DNA of 64,000 bases from Streptomyces flavotricini (GCF_020639365.1 NZ_JAINUL010000001.1:3019576-3083575), one strand, 5' to 3'; shown: positions 43,899-54,680, counted from the stretch's first letter. Notes: generated by a model not told the origin, from the letters alone. Made by a program: numbers and translations.

Positions 43899-44915
43899 AT
43901 GACCACGAACCACACCGCCCACGCCGTCCACCTGACCGCCCGCCCCGCCGGCTTCCCCGTCACGAGCGACTTCGCGTACGTCGAGACCCCGCTCCCCTCC
44001 CCCGCCCCGGGCACCGCCCTGGTACAGAACCTGCTGCTCTCGGTGGACCCGTACCACCGCGGGATGATGGACGGCGGCGAGGGCGGCTTCGAGCTGAACA
44101 CCCCGCTGGAGGGGCGCTCGGTGGGCCGGGTGCTCGCCTCCCGCGACCCGGGGCTGCGCGAGGGCGACCTGGTCTTCCACCGCGAGGGCTGGCGCACGCA
44201 CGCCCTCGTCACCCTCGGCGTGAACGGCACCCGCACCCTGCGCGGCCATGCGGGCGTCCCGCTGGAGGCGTACCTGAGCATCCTCGGCGGCACCGGTCTG
44301 ACCGCGTACGCCGCCCTCACCCGGACCGCGGTGCTGCGCGAGGGCGAGGACCTGTTCGTCTCGGCCGCCGCGGGCGGTGTCGGCACCGCCACCGGGCACA
44401 TCGCCCGGCTGCTGGGCGCCCGCCGGATCATCGGCAGCGCGGGCTCGGCGGCGAAGGTCCGCCACCTGACCGAGGTGCTGGGCTTCGACGCGGCGTTCGA
44501 CTACCACGACGGACCGGTCGGCGAGCAGCTCGCGCTGGCCGCGCCGGACGGCATCGACGTGTACGTGGACAACGTGGGCGGGGACCATCTGGCGGGCGCG
44601 ATCGACGTGCTGCGCGAGTACGGGCGGATCGCCTGGGTCGGGGGGATCTCGATGTACAACGGGGACCGCTCGCCGGCCGCGCCGCGCAACCTCTTCGAGG
44701 TCGTCCACAAGTCGCTGCGCCTGGAAGGGGTATTGGTTCGCAATCACACCAATTTGCAGGACGAGATGGAGGACTTCCTGGTCCCGCACCTGCAGAGCGG
44801 CCGGATCGGCACGGACACCACCGTTGTCCAGGGAATCGATCACGCGGTGGACGCCTTTCTGGGCATGCTGCGAGGCGACAACCTGGGCAAAATGCTTGTC
44901 CGTCTCGGGAACTGA
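43899..44915 (+). CDS. NADP-dependent oxidoreductase, MDR family
   Basis: A 338-residue zinc-free medium-chain reductase. The N-terminal domain has VQNLLLSVDPYHRGMMDG, typical of leukotriene B4 12-hydroxydehydrogenase/alkenal reductases. The Rossmann part has VSAAAGGVGTATGHIARLLG, then DVYVDNVGGDHLAGAIDVL, and the GGISMYNG loop. It reduces enals or enones with NADPH. ATG 43899 follows a -10 box by 7 nt; no ribosome site is seen, fitting leaderless translation. It is under the divergent LysR gene. Confidence 0.9.
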   Translation: MTTNHTAHAVHLTARPAGFPVTSDFAYVETPLPSPAPGTALVQNLLLSVDPYHRGMMDGGEGGFELNTPLEGRSVGRVLASRDPGLREGDLVFHREGWRTHALVTLGVNGTRTLRGHAGVPLEAYLSILGGTGLTAYAALTRTAVLREGEDLFVSAAAGGVGTATGHIARLLGARRIIGSAGSAAKVRHLTEVLGFDAAFDYHDGPVGEQLALAAPDGIDVYVDNVGGDHLAGAIDVLREYGRIAWVGGISMYNGDRSPAAPRNLFEVVHKSLRLEGVLVRNHTNLQDEMEDFLVPHLQSGRIGTDTTVVQGIDHAVDAFLGMLRGDNLGKMLVRLGN

Positions 44916-45034
44916 ATCCAGCCAACCGGATGTTCACCGACTTCTTACCGCACGGATGTAGACCTTTGGCCCGGCGCCCGCCACTCTTTCCGTCAATGTG
45001 CCAGCGGGGCACTTGAGTTGGAGGCGAGTAGCCA

Positions 45035-47062
45035 GTGACACCGATCAGCCGCAGAGGTTTCGTGGGAATCGGCGCCGGGCTGATGGCCGGGGCCGCCCTG
45101 CCGGCGATCGCGCCGACGTCGGCGGCCGCGGCCGCCGCGACCGGCACGATCACCGACGTGAAGCACGTGGTGATCCTGATGCAGGAGAACCGCAGCTTCG
45201 ACCACTACTTCGGCAGGCTGAAGGGTGTCCGCGGCTTCGGTGACCGCGCCGCCGGCAACATCCCGGGCGGCTGGGGCATGTTCAACCAGCCCAACTGGGG
45301 CGGCCGCCAGTACCCGTGGAAGCTCAGCTCCACCCCCGCGGCCGGCGGTGTCGACGGCGAGACCCTCGCCCAGTGCAACGGCGATCTCCCGCACAGCTGG
45401 ACCTCGCAGCACGCGGCCTGGAACAAGGGCCGGATGGACAACTGGGTCCTCGGCGTCGGCAACACCCGCACCCTCGGCCACCTCGATCGCGGGGACATAC
45501 CCTTCCACTACGCGCTCGCCGACAACTACACCATCTGCGACGCGTACTTCTGCTCCACCCTGAGCGCGACCGGCCCGAACCGGACCTTCCTGTGGAGCGG
45601 CAAGGTCGACGCGGGCAGCAAGGACGGCGGCGACGAGTCCGGGCTGACCTGGGAGACGTACGCGGAGGCCCTCCAGCGCGCCGGCCTGACCTGGAAGGTC
45701 TACCAGAACGCCCAGGACAACTACGGCGACAACGGTCTGGCCTACTTCAAGAAGTTCACGGACGCGGCGCCCGGCAACCCGCTGTGGGACCGCGGCATGG
45801 GCTCCGTCCCCAAGGTCACCGGTTCCACCCCCGACGACATCGCGGCCGCCCTCCGCGCGGACGCCGTCGCCGGCACCCTGCCGCAGGTCTCCTGGGTCGT
45901 CGCGAACGAGGCCTTCTCGGAGCACCCGTACGCCCCGCCCGGCGACGGCGCTCACTTCGTGGACCTGGTCTACCGGGCGCTGTCCGCGAACCCCGAGGTC
46001 TTCGACTCCACCGTCCTCTTCCTCAACTACGACGAGAACGACGGCTTCTTCGACCACGTCCCGCCGCCCGTCGCCCCGCCCGGCACCCCGGACGAGTACA
46101 TCGACGGCACCCCGATCGGCCTCGGCTTCCGCGTCCCGATGATCGTCATGTCCCCGTGGACGCGCGGCGGCTGGGTGAGCTCGGAGGTCTTCGACCACAC
46201 CTCGGTGCTCCGCTTCATGGAGAAGTGGACGGCGGCCCTCGGGACCCCGGCGAACTGCCCGAACATCAGCGCCTGGCGCCGCAAGGTGACCGGCGACCTG
46301 ACCGGCGTCTTCGACTTCGCGCGTCCGGTGTACGGGGTGCCGGCCGGGCTGCCGTCGACCGCGAAGGTCATCGGCCAGGCGACCTGCGGCCCGCTCCCCA
46401 ACCCGGTGCCGCAGGACAACGCGCTCCCGGCCCAGGAGGCCGGAACCCGCCCGGCGCGGGCCCTTCCGTACCAGGTCAACGGCAACCTGGACCGGTTCGA
46501 GTTCGGGGCGGCCGGCAAGATCCTGGCCTGGTTCTCGATGACCAACCAGGGCGCGCAGGCGAAGCAGGCGGCGCACTTCTCGATCCACCCGCACCAGTAC
46601 CGCGACACGGCCGCCTGGCAGTACACGGTGGACCCGGGCGCGACGGGGACGGACTACTTCAACATCGGGCTCGGCAGCGGCTCCGGCAAGTACGACATCT
46701 CGATGTACGGCCCGAACCGCTTCCTGCGCCGGTTCATCGGCGACGCTTCGAAGGCGGGCAAGGCGATCGAGGTGGCGGCCCGCTTCGCGGTGGAGCCGGG
46801 CACGGGCAAGACGGCGATCTGGTTCAAGATGACGAACGGCTCGGCCTCGCCCGTCACCTTCACGATCCGCTCGAACGCCTACCGCTCGGACGGCCCGTGG
46901 ACCTACACCGTCCCGGCGAACTCCTCGCGCGAGGACTACTTCAACGCGGTCGCGTACAACGACGGCTGGTACGACTTCACGATCCTCGCGGACAACGACG
47001 GCACCTGGTCGCGCCGCTACACGGGCCACATCGAGACGGGCACGCCCAGCATCTCGGGCTGA
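45035..47062 (+). CDS. Tat-exported phosphocholine-type phospholipase C
   Basis: A 675-residue secreted phosphoesterase. The twin-arginine signal SRRGFVGIGAGLMAGAALPA is at about 5-24, with a cut near SAAAAAA. The catalytic core begins KHVVILMQENRSFDHYFG, with a nucleophile in the metal site, then YNDENDG-like NYDENDGFFDHVPPP and FDHTSVLRFMEKW. Two C-terminal DUF756 repeats follow (HFSIHPHQYRDTAAW and FTIRSNAYRSDGPW). It hydrolyses phospholipids outside the cell. GTG 45035 has GGAGG 10 nt upstream. No chaperone gene is near. Confidence 0.92.
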   Translation: MTPISRRGFVGIGAGLMAGAALPAIAPTSAAAAAATGTITDVKHVVILMQENRSFDHYFGRLKGVRGFGDRAAGNIPGGWGMFNQPNWGGRQYPWKLSSTPAAGGVDGETLAQCNGDLPHSWTSQHAAWNKGRMDNWVLGVGNTRTLGHLDRGDIPFHYALADNYTICDAYFCSTLSATGPNRTFLWSGKVDAGSKDGGDESGLTWETYAEALQRAGLTWKVYQNAQDNYGDNGLAYFKKFTDAAPGNPLWDRGMGSVPKVTGSTPDDIAAALRADAVAGTLPQVSWVVANEAFSEHPYAPPGDGAHFVDLVYRALSANPEVFDSTVLFLNYDENDGFFDHVPPPVAPPGTPDEYIDGTPIGLGFRVPMIVMSPWTRGGWVSSEVFDHTSVLRFMEKWTAALGTPANCPNISAWRRKVTGDLTGVFDFARPVYGVPAGLPSTAKVIGQATCGPLPNPVPQDNALPAQEAGTRPARALPYQVNGNLDRFEFGAAGKILAWFSMTNQGAQAKQAAHFSIHPHQYRDTAAWQYTVDPGATGTDYFNIGLGSGSGKYDISMYGPNRFLRRFIGDASKAGKAIEVAARFAVEPGTGKTAIWFKMTNGSASPVTFTIRSNAYRSDGPWTYTVPANSSREDYFNAVAYNDGWYDFTILADNDGTWSRRYTGHIETGTPSISG

Positions 47063-47066
47063 CGCG

Positions 47067-47603
47067 CTACAGCACGTCCGCGTCACGCCAGTCGAAGTCG
47101 AGCCGCCCGCCGGGATCCTCCAGCACCCCGCCGGGCGGCAGCCACACGTACGTCGACCCCTCCTCGTCGGGGAGCCGCACCGGCCCGGCGGGTGACAGCG
47201 CCCCGATCCGCCCGCCCCACGCGGCCCACCCCCGCCCCTCGTACAGCCGGGCCCCGTCGGCGGAGGCCGACAGCGCGCCGAGCACGTAGGCCCGCTCGAT
47301 GACGCCCTCCAGGGCGTCCATGACCCGCCCGCCGAGTCCGCGCCGGCGCCGGTCCGCCCGTACGGCGACGGCCTCGACGTATCCGGTCCGCAGGGCCCGG
47401 CCCCCGTGGAGGACCCGCCGCTGCACCACGCTCCCGTGGGCGACGAGCTCCCCGCCCTCGCGGACGAGGGCGTGCATGCCGCCGAGCGCGTGCTCGAAGT
47501 CCTCGTCGGAGAAGTCCCCGTCGAAGGCCCGGTCGAGCAGCTCCCGCAGCTCACGGAGCTCGCCGTCCCCCAGCTGGGAGGTGTGCTTCAGCAGGACGTC
47601 CAT
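47067..47603 (-). CDS. GNAT acetyltransferase resembling AAC(2')-I
   Basis: A 178-residue protein close to mycobacterial aminoglycoside 2'-N-acetyltransferases by eye. FDGDFSDEDFEHALGGMHAL parallels the AAC(2') [20 protein letters not shown]; then VVQRRVLHGGRALRTGYVEA, VAVRADRRRRGLGGRVMDAL (acetyl-CoA loop) and the C-terminal FDWRDADVL end. Aminoglycoside resistance is therefore plausible. The other view is that it acetylates an envelope sugar or metabolite, as proposed for chromosomal relatives. It lies 4 bp from the phospholipase stop, convergent. Confidence 0.82.
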   Translation of the reverse strand: MDVLLKHTSQLGDGELRELRELLDRAFDGDFSDEDFEHALGGMHALVREGGELVAHGSVVQRRVLHGGRALRTGYVEAVAVRADRRRRGLGGRVMDALEGVIERAYVLGALSASADGARLYEGRGWAAWGGRIGALSPAGPVRLPDEEGSTYVWLPPGGVLEDPGGRLDFDWRDADVL

Positions 47604-47703
47604 ACGGCGACGCTATCAACGGCCGCGGGAAAGGCCGGAAATCCGCCGGGGGCGACCGGAACGGGCCGTGCCCTGGCGCGGCTCCCCGCGTGAGGATCTG
47701 GCC

Positions 47704-48405
47704 ATGTCACCTGAGACCCGGCAGTGGACCCCCGCCCACGGCGCACCGTACCGGCCCGTCGCCTACCGGCCGGCGCGGATGCCGTCCGCGCAATCGCTGG
47801 CGCGCGCCGCCGAGTTGCGGGCCCGCATGGACGAACGCCGCACCGTGCGCCACTTCTCCCCCGACCCCGTCCCGGAGCAGGTGATCCGCGACGCGATCGC
47901 GTGCGCGGCGACCGCCCCCTCCGGCGCCCACCAGCAGCCGTGGACCTTCGTCCTGGTCAAGGACCCGGCGGTGCGGGAGCAGATCCGCGCGGCCGCCGAG
48001 CAGGAGGAGCAGCTGTCCTACGACGGCCGCCTCGGCGACGAATGGCTCGCCGCCCTGCGCCCGCTGGGCACGGACGCGGTCAAGACGCACCTCACCGACG
48101 CCCCCGCGCTGCTCGTCGTCTTCCAGCAGCGGTACTGGCTCGGTCCGGACGGCGTCAAGCGCAAGCACTACTACGTCGACGAGTCGGTCGGCATCGCGGT
48201 CGGCATGCTCCTGACCGCCCTCCACCTCAGCGGCCTCGCGGCCCTGGTCCACACCCCGAGCCCGATGCGCTTCCTCTCCCACGTCCTGCACCGCCCGGAG
48301 AACGAAAAGGCCTTCGCGGTCGTCCCCGTCGGCTACCCGTCCGACGACTGCGAGGTCCCGGACCTGATCCGCAAGTCCCTCGATCAGGTCATGACCGAGG
48401 TCTAG
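47704..48405 (+). CDS. Nitroreductase-family flavoprotein
   Basis: A 233-residue FMN oxidoreductase. The flavin-phosphate contacts are in MDERRTVRHFSPDPVPEQV and AATAPSGAHQQPWTFVLV, and ESVGIAVGMLLTALHLSGL, then HTPSPMRFL, complete the pocket. It resembles the iodotyrosine-deiodinase-like subgroup. ATG 47704 follows TGAGGA. Its stop and the stop of the convergent marR share the palindrome CTAG, so the two genes overlap by 4 bp. Confidence 0.9.
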   Translation: MSPETRQWTPAHGAPYRPVAYRPARMPSAQSLARAAELRARMDERRTVRHFSPDPVPEQVIRDAIACAATAPSGAHQQPWTFVLVKDPAVREQIRAAAEQEEQLSYDGRLGDEWLAALRPLGTDAVKTHLTDAPALLVVFQQRYWLGPDGVKRKHYYVDESVGIAVGMLLTALHLSGLAALVHTPSPMRFLSHVLHRPENEKAFAVVPVGYPSDDCEVPDLIRKSLDQVMTEV

Positions 48406-48854
48406 CCCTCGGGTTGCGGATCGCCGTCGGCTTCGTGGATGCGGGTCAGGAGGGCGGTCAGCCGGTCGCGTTCCGCCGGGGTCAGGGGGGACAGGAAGGC
48501 GGCGTTGGCCTGCTCGGCCAGGGTGGCGCAGCGGGTGAGGGCGGCCGCGCCCGCCGGGGTCAGGGTGACGGCGTTCTTGCGGCGGTCCGCCGGGTCCGGG
48601 GCGCGGAGCAGGAGGCCGGCGCCTTCGAGGTGGTTGAGGAGTCCGACCAGGTCCTTGGGGTCGATGCCGAGCCGGCGGCCGAGGTCGGCCTGGGCCACCG
48701 GACCGTACTCGGCGGTCGCCGCCAGCACCGCGTGGTGCGCGAGCTTGAGCCCCTCGGCGGCGAGCGCCTCGGCGACGAGGCCGCGGCCGCGCGCCGCGAC
48801 CCGCCCCACGAGCCAGCTCGGGAGGGCCTGGATGTGCGCGAGGGCCGAGGTCAT
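48402..48854 (-). CDS. MarR-family transcriptional regulator
   Basis: A 150-residue winged-helix regulator: LAHHAVLAATAEYGPVAQAD, LGRRLGIDPKDLVGLLNHLE, GLLLRAPDPADRRKNAVTLT. It is divergent from the quinone-reductase-like gene at 48943, with paired operators between. TAGGCT ends 6 nt before its ATG at 48854, so a leaderless transcript is expected. It ends inside the nitroreductase stop and so may also affect that gene. Confidence 0.9.
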   Translation of the reverse strand: MTSALAHIQALPSWLVGRVAARGRGLVAEALAAEGLKLAHHAVLAATAEYGPVAQADLGRRLGIDPKDLVGLLNHLEGAGLLLRAPDPADRRKNAVTLTPAGAAALTRCATLAEQANAAFLSPLTPAERDRLTALLTRIHEADGDPQPEG

Positions 48855-48872
48855 GGACCCAGCCTAGCAATT

Positions 48873-48917
48873 CATTGGGATTCCCCACGATCTCGATTAC
48901 CGTTGGGGCTCCCAACG
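48873..48917. promoter_or_regulatory. Paired MarR operators
   Basis: CGTTGGG-GCT-CCCAACG (48901-48917) is a perfect 7-3-7 inverted repeat and CATTGGG-ATT-CCCCACG (48873-48889) a looser copy; centres are 28 bp apart. They sit between marR and the oxidoreductase, next to both start regions. Confidence 0.65.
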
Positions 48918-48942
48918 AATCTGCCACGGTCCGGGAGGTCCT

Positions 48943-49869
48943 GTGCTGCGCATCCGCCACGAGGTCAACGGCGGCCCCGAAGTGCTGTTCGCGGAGGAGG
49001 TGGCCGTGCCCGTCCCCGGGCCCGGGGAGCTCCTCGTCGCGGTCGAGGCCGTCGGGGTCACGCTGCCCGTCGTGCGCAAGGTGCGGGAGGGGCGCGGGGC
49101 GGTACCGCTCGGCGGGGAGGTCGCGGGGACCGTGGCCGCGCTCGGCGAGGGGGTGCGGGGGTTCGCCGTCGGGGACCGGGTCACCGGGCTGTGCTTCGGC
49201 CACGGGTACGCCGAGTACGCGCTCCTCGCGGCCCCCTTCGCCTCCGCCGTCCCCGACGGGGCCGGCTCCGTGGACGCCGTCGCGCTCGTGCGCAGCGGGC
49301 TCGTCGCCCGGGGTGCCTGGGAGGCCGGGCGGGTCCGGCCCGGGGAGTCCGTGCTGGTCACGGCAGCCGCGAGCGGGGTCGGCAGCCTCGCGCTGCGGCT
49401 GGCCCGGGCGGGCGGGGCCGGCCGGCTGGTCGCCGCCGTCTCCAGCGCGGACAAGGCCGGGTTCGTACGCGGCCTCGGCGCCGATGAGGTGGTGCTGTAC
49501 GAGGACCCGGCCGCCTGGGGCGAGCCGTACGACGTGGTGCTCGACGGGGTCGGCGGCGAACTGCTCGGCCCGGCCGTGCGCGCCCTGGCCGCGGGCGGCC
49601 GGCTGGTGGCGTACGGCTCCGGCGGCGGCACGGTGGAGGCGTACGAACTGCTGGTGCGCGGTGCCTCGGTGACCGGCTTCCAGATCCGGGCCGTCGCACA
49701 GGGCCGGCCGCAGGTGCTCGAGGGCTGGCGGCGCGAGCTGTGGAAGGCGTACGCGGAGGGCTCGCTGCGCCCCGCCGTGCACGGGGAGATCCCGCTGGCC
49801 GAGGCGGCCCGGGCGCACGCGCTGATCGAGGAGCGGCGCAACCTCGGCAAGGTCGTCCTGGTCCCCTGA
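48943..49869 (+). CDS. MDR-family quinone oxidoreductase-like protein
   Basis: A 308-residue medium-chain reductase with an N-terminal GroES-like half (GELLVAVEAVGVTLPVVRKV, GGEVAGTVAALGEGVRGFAV) and a Rossmann half (VLVTAAASGVGSLALRLARA, VVLDGVGGELLGPAVRALA). The zinc-binding cysteines of alcohol dehydrogenases are absent, so it is of the zeta-crystallin/quinone reductase kind. GTG 48943 follows GGGAGG. It is controlled, by position, by the divergent MarR. Confidence 0.88.
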   Translation: MLRIRHEVNGGPEVLFAEEVAVPVPGPGELLVAVEAVGVTLPVVRKVREGRGAVPLGGEVAGTVAALGEGVRGFAVGDRVTGLCFGHGYAEYALLAAPFASAVPDGAGSVDAVALVRSGLVARGAWEAGRVRPGESVLVTAAASGVGSLALRLARAGGAGRLVAAVSSADKAGFVRGLGADEVVLYEDPAAWGEPYDVVLDGVGGELLGPAVRALAAGGRLVAYGSGGGTVEAYELLVRGASVTGFQIRAVAQGRPQVLEGWRRELWKAYAEGSLRPAVHGEIPLAEAARAHALIEERRNLGKVVLVP

Positions 49870-49904
49870 CGCCCCGGTCCTCACGGGCGGAGGGGGTGGA
49901 ACTG

Positions 49905-49953
49905 GAACCGCCCCCGATCCGGACTTGGGGGTACCGGAACGGGGGCGGGGTTC
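49905..49953 (-). terminator. Terminator after pruA
   Basis: GAACCGCCCCCGATCCGG (49905-49922) pairs with the complementary arm ending GGGGGCGGGGTTC at 49953, with one or two mismatches, 15 bp after the pruA stop. Confidence 0.75.
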
Positions 49954-49967
49954 AGAAGGGGGCCGGA

Positions 49968-51599
<1,632 letters not shown>

Positions 51600-51630
51600 G
51601 GGGCTGGTAACTCCTTGACCTGGTTCTGGG

Positions 51631-52557
51631 CTAGTTCTTGGTGATCATCGAGCGGAGGAAGAACAGGAGGTTGGCGGGCTTCTCGGCGAGGCGCCGCATG
51701 AAGTAGCCGTACCAGTCCGTCCCGTACGCGGTGTAGACGCGCATGCGGTGGCCCTCGGCGGCGAGCCGCAGGTGCTCCTCGCTGCGGATGCCGTACAGCA
51801 TCTGGAACTCGTACTCGTCCAGCTTGCGCCCGGCCTTGCGGCCGAGCTCCTGCGCGATGGCGATCAGGCGCGGGTCGTGCGACCCGATCATCGGGTAGCC
51901 CTCGCCGTCCATCAGCGTCTTCAGGATGCGGACGTACGCCTTGTCGATCTCGGCCTTGTCCTGGTAGGCGACCTCGGCGGGCTCCTTGTAGGCGCCCTTC
52001 ACGATCCGGACGCGGCTGCCGGCGGCGGCCAGGCGGCGGGCGTCGGCCTCGGTGCGGAAGAGGTACGCCTGGATCACGCAGCCGGTCTGCGGGAAGTCCC
52101 GGCGCAGCTCCTCGTGGATGGCGAACATCGAGTCGAGGGTGGTGTGGTCCTCGGCGTCCAGGGTGACGGTGGTGCCGATGGCCGCGGCGGCCTCGACGAC
52201 CGGGCGGACGTTGGCGAGGGCGAGCTCGTGGCCGCCCTCCAGCGCCTGGCCGAACATCGACAGCTTGACCGACATCTCGGCCTTCTCGCCGAGGCCCAGG
52301 CCCGCCAGGTGCTCGATGAGTTCGAGGTAGGCGTCACGCGCGGCGTGGGACTGCTCCACCGTGGTGATGTCCTCGCCCACCACGTCGAGCGTGAGCTCCA
52401 GGCCCTTCTCCGTGAGGTCCACGACGATCGGGATGACCTGGTCGACCGTCTCACCGGGGATGAACCGGTTCACCACGGGCTTGGTCACCGGGGCTGCAGA
52501 GACGATTCGGCGCATCTTGTCGCTGCGCGAAGCGGCGAGGATCGCGGGACCCAGCAC
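51631..52557 (-). CDS. Proline dehydrogenase
   Basis: A 308-residue monofunctional ProDH (beta-alpha barrel FAD enzyme) that oxidises proline to P5C. VTLDAEDHTTLDSMFAIHEE, VIQAYLFRTEADARRLAAAG, RIVKGAYKEPAEVAYQDKAE and YEFQMLYGIRSEEHLRL are family motifs. GTG 52557 is chosen over further upstream codons for its GGAGG box and typical length. It is first in the operon with pruA and divergent from a PucR-type regulator. Confidence 0.93.
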   Translation of the reverse strand: MLGPAILAASRSDKMRRIVSAAPVTKPVVNRFIPGETVDQVIPIVVDLTEKGLELTLDVVGEDITTVEQSHAARDAYLELIEHLAGLGLGEKAEMSVKLSMFGQALEGGHELALANVRPVVEAAAAIGTTVTLDAEDHTTLDSMFAIHEELRRDFPQTGCVIQAYLFRTEADARRLAAAGSRVRIVKGAYKEPAEVAYQDKAEIDKAYVRILKTLMDGEGYPMIGSHDPRLIAIAQELGRKAGRKLDEYEFQMLYGIRSEEHLRLAAEGHRMRVYTAYGTDWYGYFMRRLAEKPANLLFFLRSMITKN

Positions 52558-52654
52558 GGGGCACCTCCAACAGGTGGCAGAAGCAGGCATACGGTCCGCG
52601 AAGGGGGTGGGCGGTGCCGTAAAGAAAACGCAAGTAAAACCACCGTGAAACCTA

Positions 52655-52689
52655 AGGATCGCTTTGATCCTCTGCCATCGACAGCTGTC
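52655..52689. promoter_or_regulatory. Inverted repeats in the proline-catabolism promoter region
   Basis: AGGATC-GCTTT-GATCCT (52655-52671) is a perfect 6-5-6 repeat and GACAGCTGTC (52680-52689) a perfect 10-bp palindrome, 8 bp later, between the divergent proline dehydrogenase and regulator. Either is a candidate site for the PucR protein. Confidence 0.5.
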
Positions 52690-52756
52690 ACGCATCCGTG
52701 TCCCCGATCTCATACATCTGTCTGAAGACCGGCTTTCCGGGTGGGAGAATGTCCGG

Positions 52757-53959
52757 GTGAAGGGCGATTACCAGGACCTGGTGGATGAGATCTCGGCGCT
52801 CCTCGGCGCCCCGGCGACGCTGGAGAACCGGGATTTCCGCCTCATCGCCTTCGGCGCGCACGACAGCGAGGACGACCTCGCGATGGACCCCGTCCGCACC
52901 CGCTCGATCCTGACCCGGCAGTCGACGGCGGCCGTGCGGGCCTGGTTCGAGGGTTTCGGGATCGCGCGGGCGACCGGGCCGGTACGGATCCCGGCGGCCC
53001 CGGACGCGGGGGTCTTCCGGGGGAGGATCTGCCTGCCGGTGCGGTACCGCGGGATCGTGCAGGGGTACGTGTGGCTGCTCGACCAGGAGCCCGGCCCCGG
53101 ACCGGACGCCCTGGCGGCGGCCATGGAGGTGGCGGAGCGCATCGGGATCCTGCTCGCCGAGGAGGCGAAGGCGGGGGCCGACCTGTCCCGGGAGTTCCGG
53201 GAGGTGCTCACGGCCGGACGGGGCTGGCAGCAGGACATGGCGGTGGCCGCGCTGCGGGTGGCGCTGGGTCCGGGGGCCGACGGGTTGCACGCGGTGGTGT
53301 GCGTGCAGCCGTGGTCCGGCGAGGCCCCGGCGTCGGTGCCGGGCGCGGCCGCGGTGTGCACGGTCCCCCGGCCGGGGGAAGGGGACGGGAGCGGGCCGGG
53401 CGCCGGCGCCGGGCCCCGCGACGCGGGCGCCCGCCCCGAGCGGAGGGCCGGCCAGGCCCTCGCCGTGCTCGTCAGGCTCCGCTCGGCGGAGGTGCTCGCC
53501 CCCGCCGAGGGCGTCGCGACCCGGCTGCTGGCGGGCGGCGCGGCCACCGCCGGGATCGCGGAGCCCCGCCGGGGGCTCGCGGCGCTGGCCGACGCCTGGT
53601 ACGAGGCCTCGGCGGCGGCGCAGGCGGCCGCGGCGCAGCCCCGGTTCGGCCCGGTGGCCCAGTGGTCGGCGATCGGCCCGTACCGGATGCTGGCGGCCCT
53701 GGCGGCGGCCGACCCGGCGGGCGACCCGGCGACCCGGGTCCTGCTCGGGCCCGCGCACCGGGAACTCGCCCGTACGGCCGAGCTGTTCCTGGACTGCGCG
53801 GGCCAGGCGGGCCGCGCGGCGGCGGCCCTGGGCATCCACCGCCAGACCCTCTACTACCGGCTCGCCCGGGTGGAGCAGCTGACCGGACTGGATCTGGACG
53901 AGGGCGAGGACCGACTGTTGCTCCACATGGCCCTCAAGGCGGCTCGCCTGTACGGCTGA
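52757..53959 (+). CDS. PucR/CdaR-family regulator of proline catabolism
   Basis: A 400-residue regulator. The N-terminal sensor half has an [20 protein letters not shown] segment and a GAF/PucR-like region ([20 protein letters not shown]). The C-terminal PucR HTH_30 domain has [43 protein letters not shown] 52757 is used for a GGGAGA box; ATG upstream codons are in promoter DNA. Its divergence from the proline dehydrogenase implies it activates that operon, as known for PutR-like proteins. Confidence 0.88.
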   Translation: MKGDYQDLVDEISALLGAPATLENRDFRLIAFGAHDSEDDLAMDPVRTRSILTRQSTAAVRAWFEGFGIARATGPVRIPAAPDAGVFRGRICLPVRYRGIVQGYVWLLDQEPGPGPDALAAAMEVAERIGILLAEEAKAGADLSREFREVLTAGRGWQQDMAVAALRVALGPGADGLHAVVCVQPWSGEAPASVPGAAAVCTVPRPGEGDGSGPGAGAGPRDAGARPERRAGQALAVLVRLRSAEVLAPAEGVATRLLAGGAATAGIAEPRRGLAALADAWYEASAAAQAAAAQPRFGPVAQWSAIGPYRMLAALAAADPAGDPATRVLLGPAHRELARTAELFLDCAGQAGRAAAALGIHRQTLYYRLARVEQLTGLDLDEGEDRLLLHMALKAARLYG

Positions 53960-54012
53960 ACGACCGAACCGCTGACCGGCCGACCGACTGGCCGGCTCGC
54001 CGACCGACCGGC

Positions 54013-54660
54013 TCAGGCGGGCTCGGCGGCGTCCTCGGCATCCTCGGCATCCTCGGCATCCTCGGCGTCCTCGGCGTCCTCGGCGTCCTCGGCGTTCACC
54101 ATCATCCGCGCGGCGCGGCGCATGCCCTCGGTCAACTCCTCGGCGGTGACGGCGTTCTCGGGGTTGTACAGCCACTGCACCATCATCCCGGCGACCAGTA
54201 CCTGGTAGAGCCCGCCAAGCGTCCGGACGTCCCGCTCTTCGAGCTGCTCCTCCGGGATGCCCGTGAACATCTCGGTCAGGCCCTTGCGCCCCTCGCCCTC
54301 CGAGGACACCACCATCTCCCGCAGCTCCGGCAGCCGGTCGCGGTTCATCGCGATCTCGAGACTGGCCGTCCACATCGCGGCCGCCTGGTCGCGCTGCCCG
54401 ATCATGCCGTCCCAGACCGAGCGGAAGCGCTCGAGCGAGCCGCCTTCACCCGTGACGTCCGGTTTGAAGGAGTCGCCCCACTCCTCGGCCATCGAGATGA
54501 ACGCCTGCGACAGCAGGGCGTCCTTCGAGCCGTAGTGGTAGCCGATCGATGCCAGGTTCGCGCCGGAGGCGCTCACGATGTCGCGCGCGGTCGTCCGCAC
54601 GAAACCCTTCTCGGCCAGGCACTTCTTGGCGCCTTCGAGCAGATCTTCGCGGTGTCCCAT
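54013..54660 (-). CDS. TetR-family regulator with an EDA-repeat tail
   Basis: A 215-residue regulator with the HTH LLEGAKKCLAEKGFVRTTAR, DIVSASGANLASIGYHYGSK at about 7-48 and a C-terminal TetR_C domain. Its end is acidic: seven EDA triplets encoded by a 9-bp tandem repeat at 54029-54091. The frame is maintained since 9 is a multiple of three. It is divergent from the MFS exporter at 54750, which it likely represses via the palindrome at 54681. Confidence 0.9.
   Translation of the reverse strand: MGHREDLLEGAKKCLAEKGFVRTTARDIVSASGANLASIGYHYGSKDALLSQAFISMAEEWGDSFKPDVTGEGGSLERFRSVWDGMIGQRDQAAAMWTASLEIAMNRDRLPELREMVVSSEGEGRKGLTEMFTGIPEEQLEERDVRTLGGLYQVLVAGMMVQWLYNPENAVTAEELTEGMRRAARMMVNAEDAEDAEDAEDAEDAEDAEDAAEPA
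54029..54091. repeat. 9-bp in-frame tandem repeat, seven copies
   Basis: Seven units of GC(G/A)TCCTCG code for EDA repeats at the end of the TetR protein. One unit type (A in place three) is clustered in copies 2-4, which suggests recent copying. Copy number is likely variable between strains without loss of frame. Confidence 0.85.
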
Positions 54661-54680
54661 GCCCTCACCGTACCAAGACA

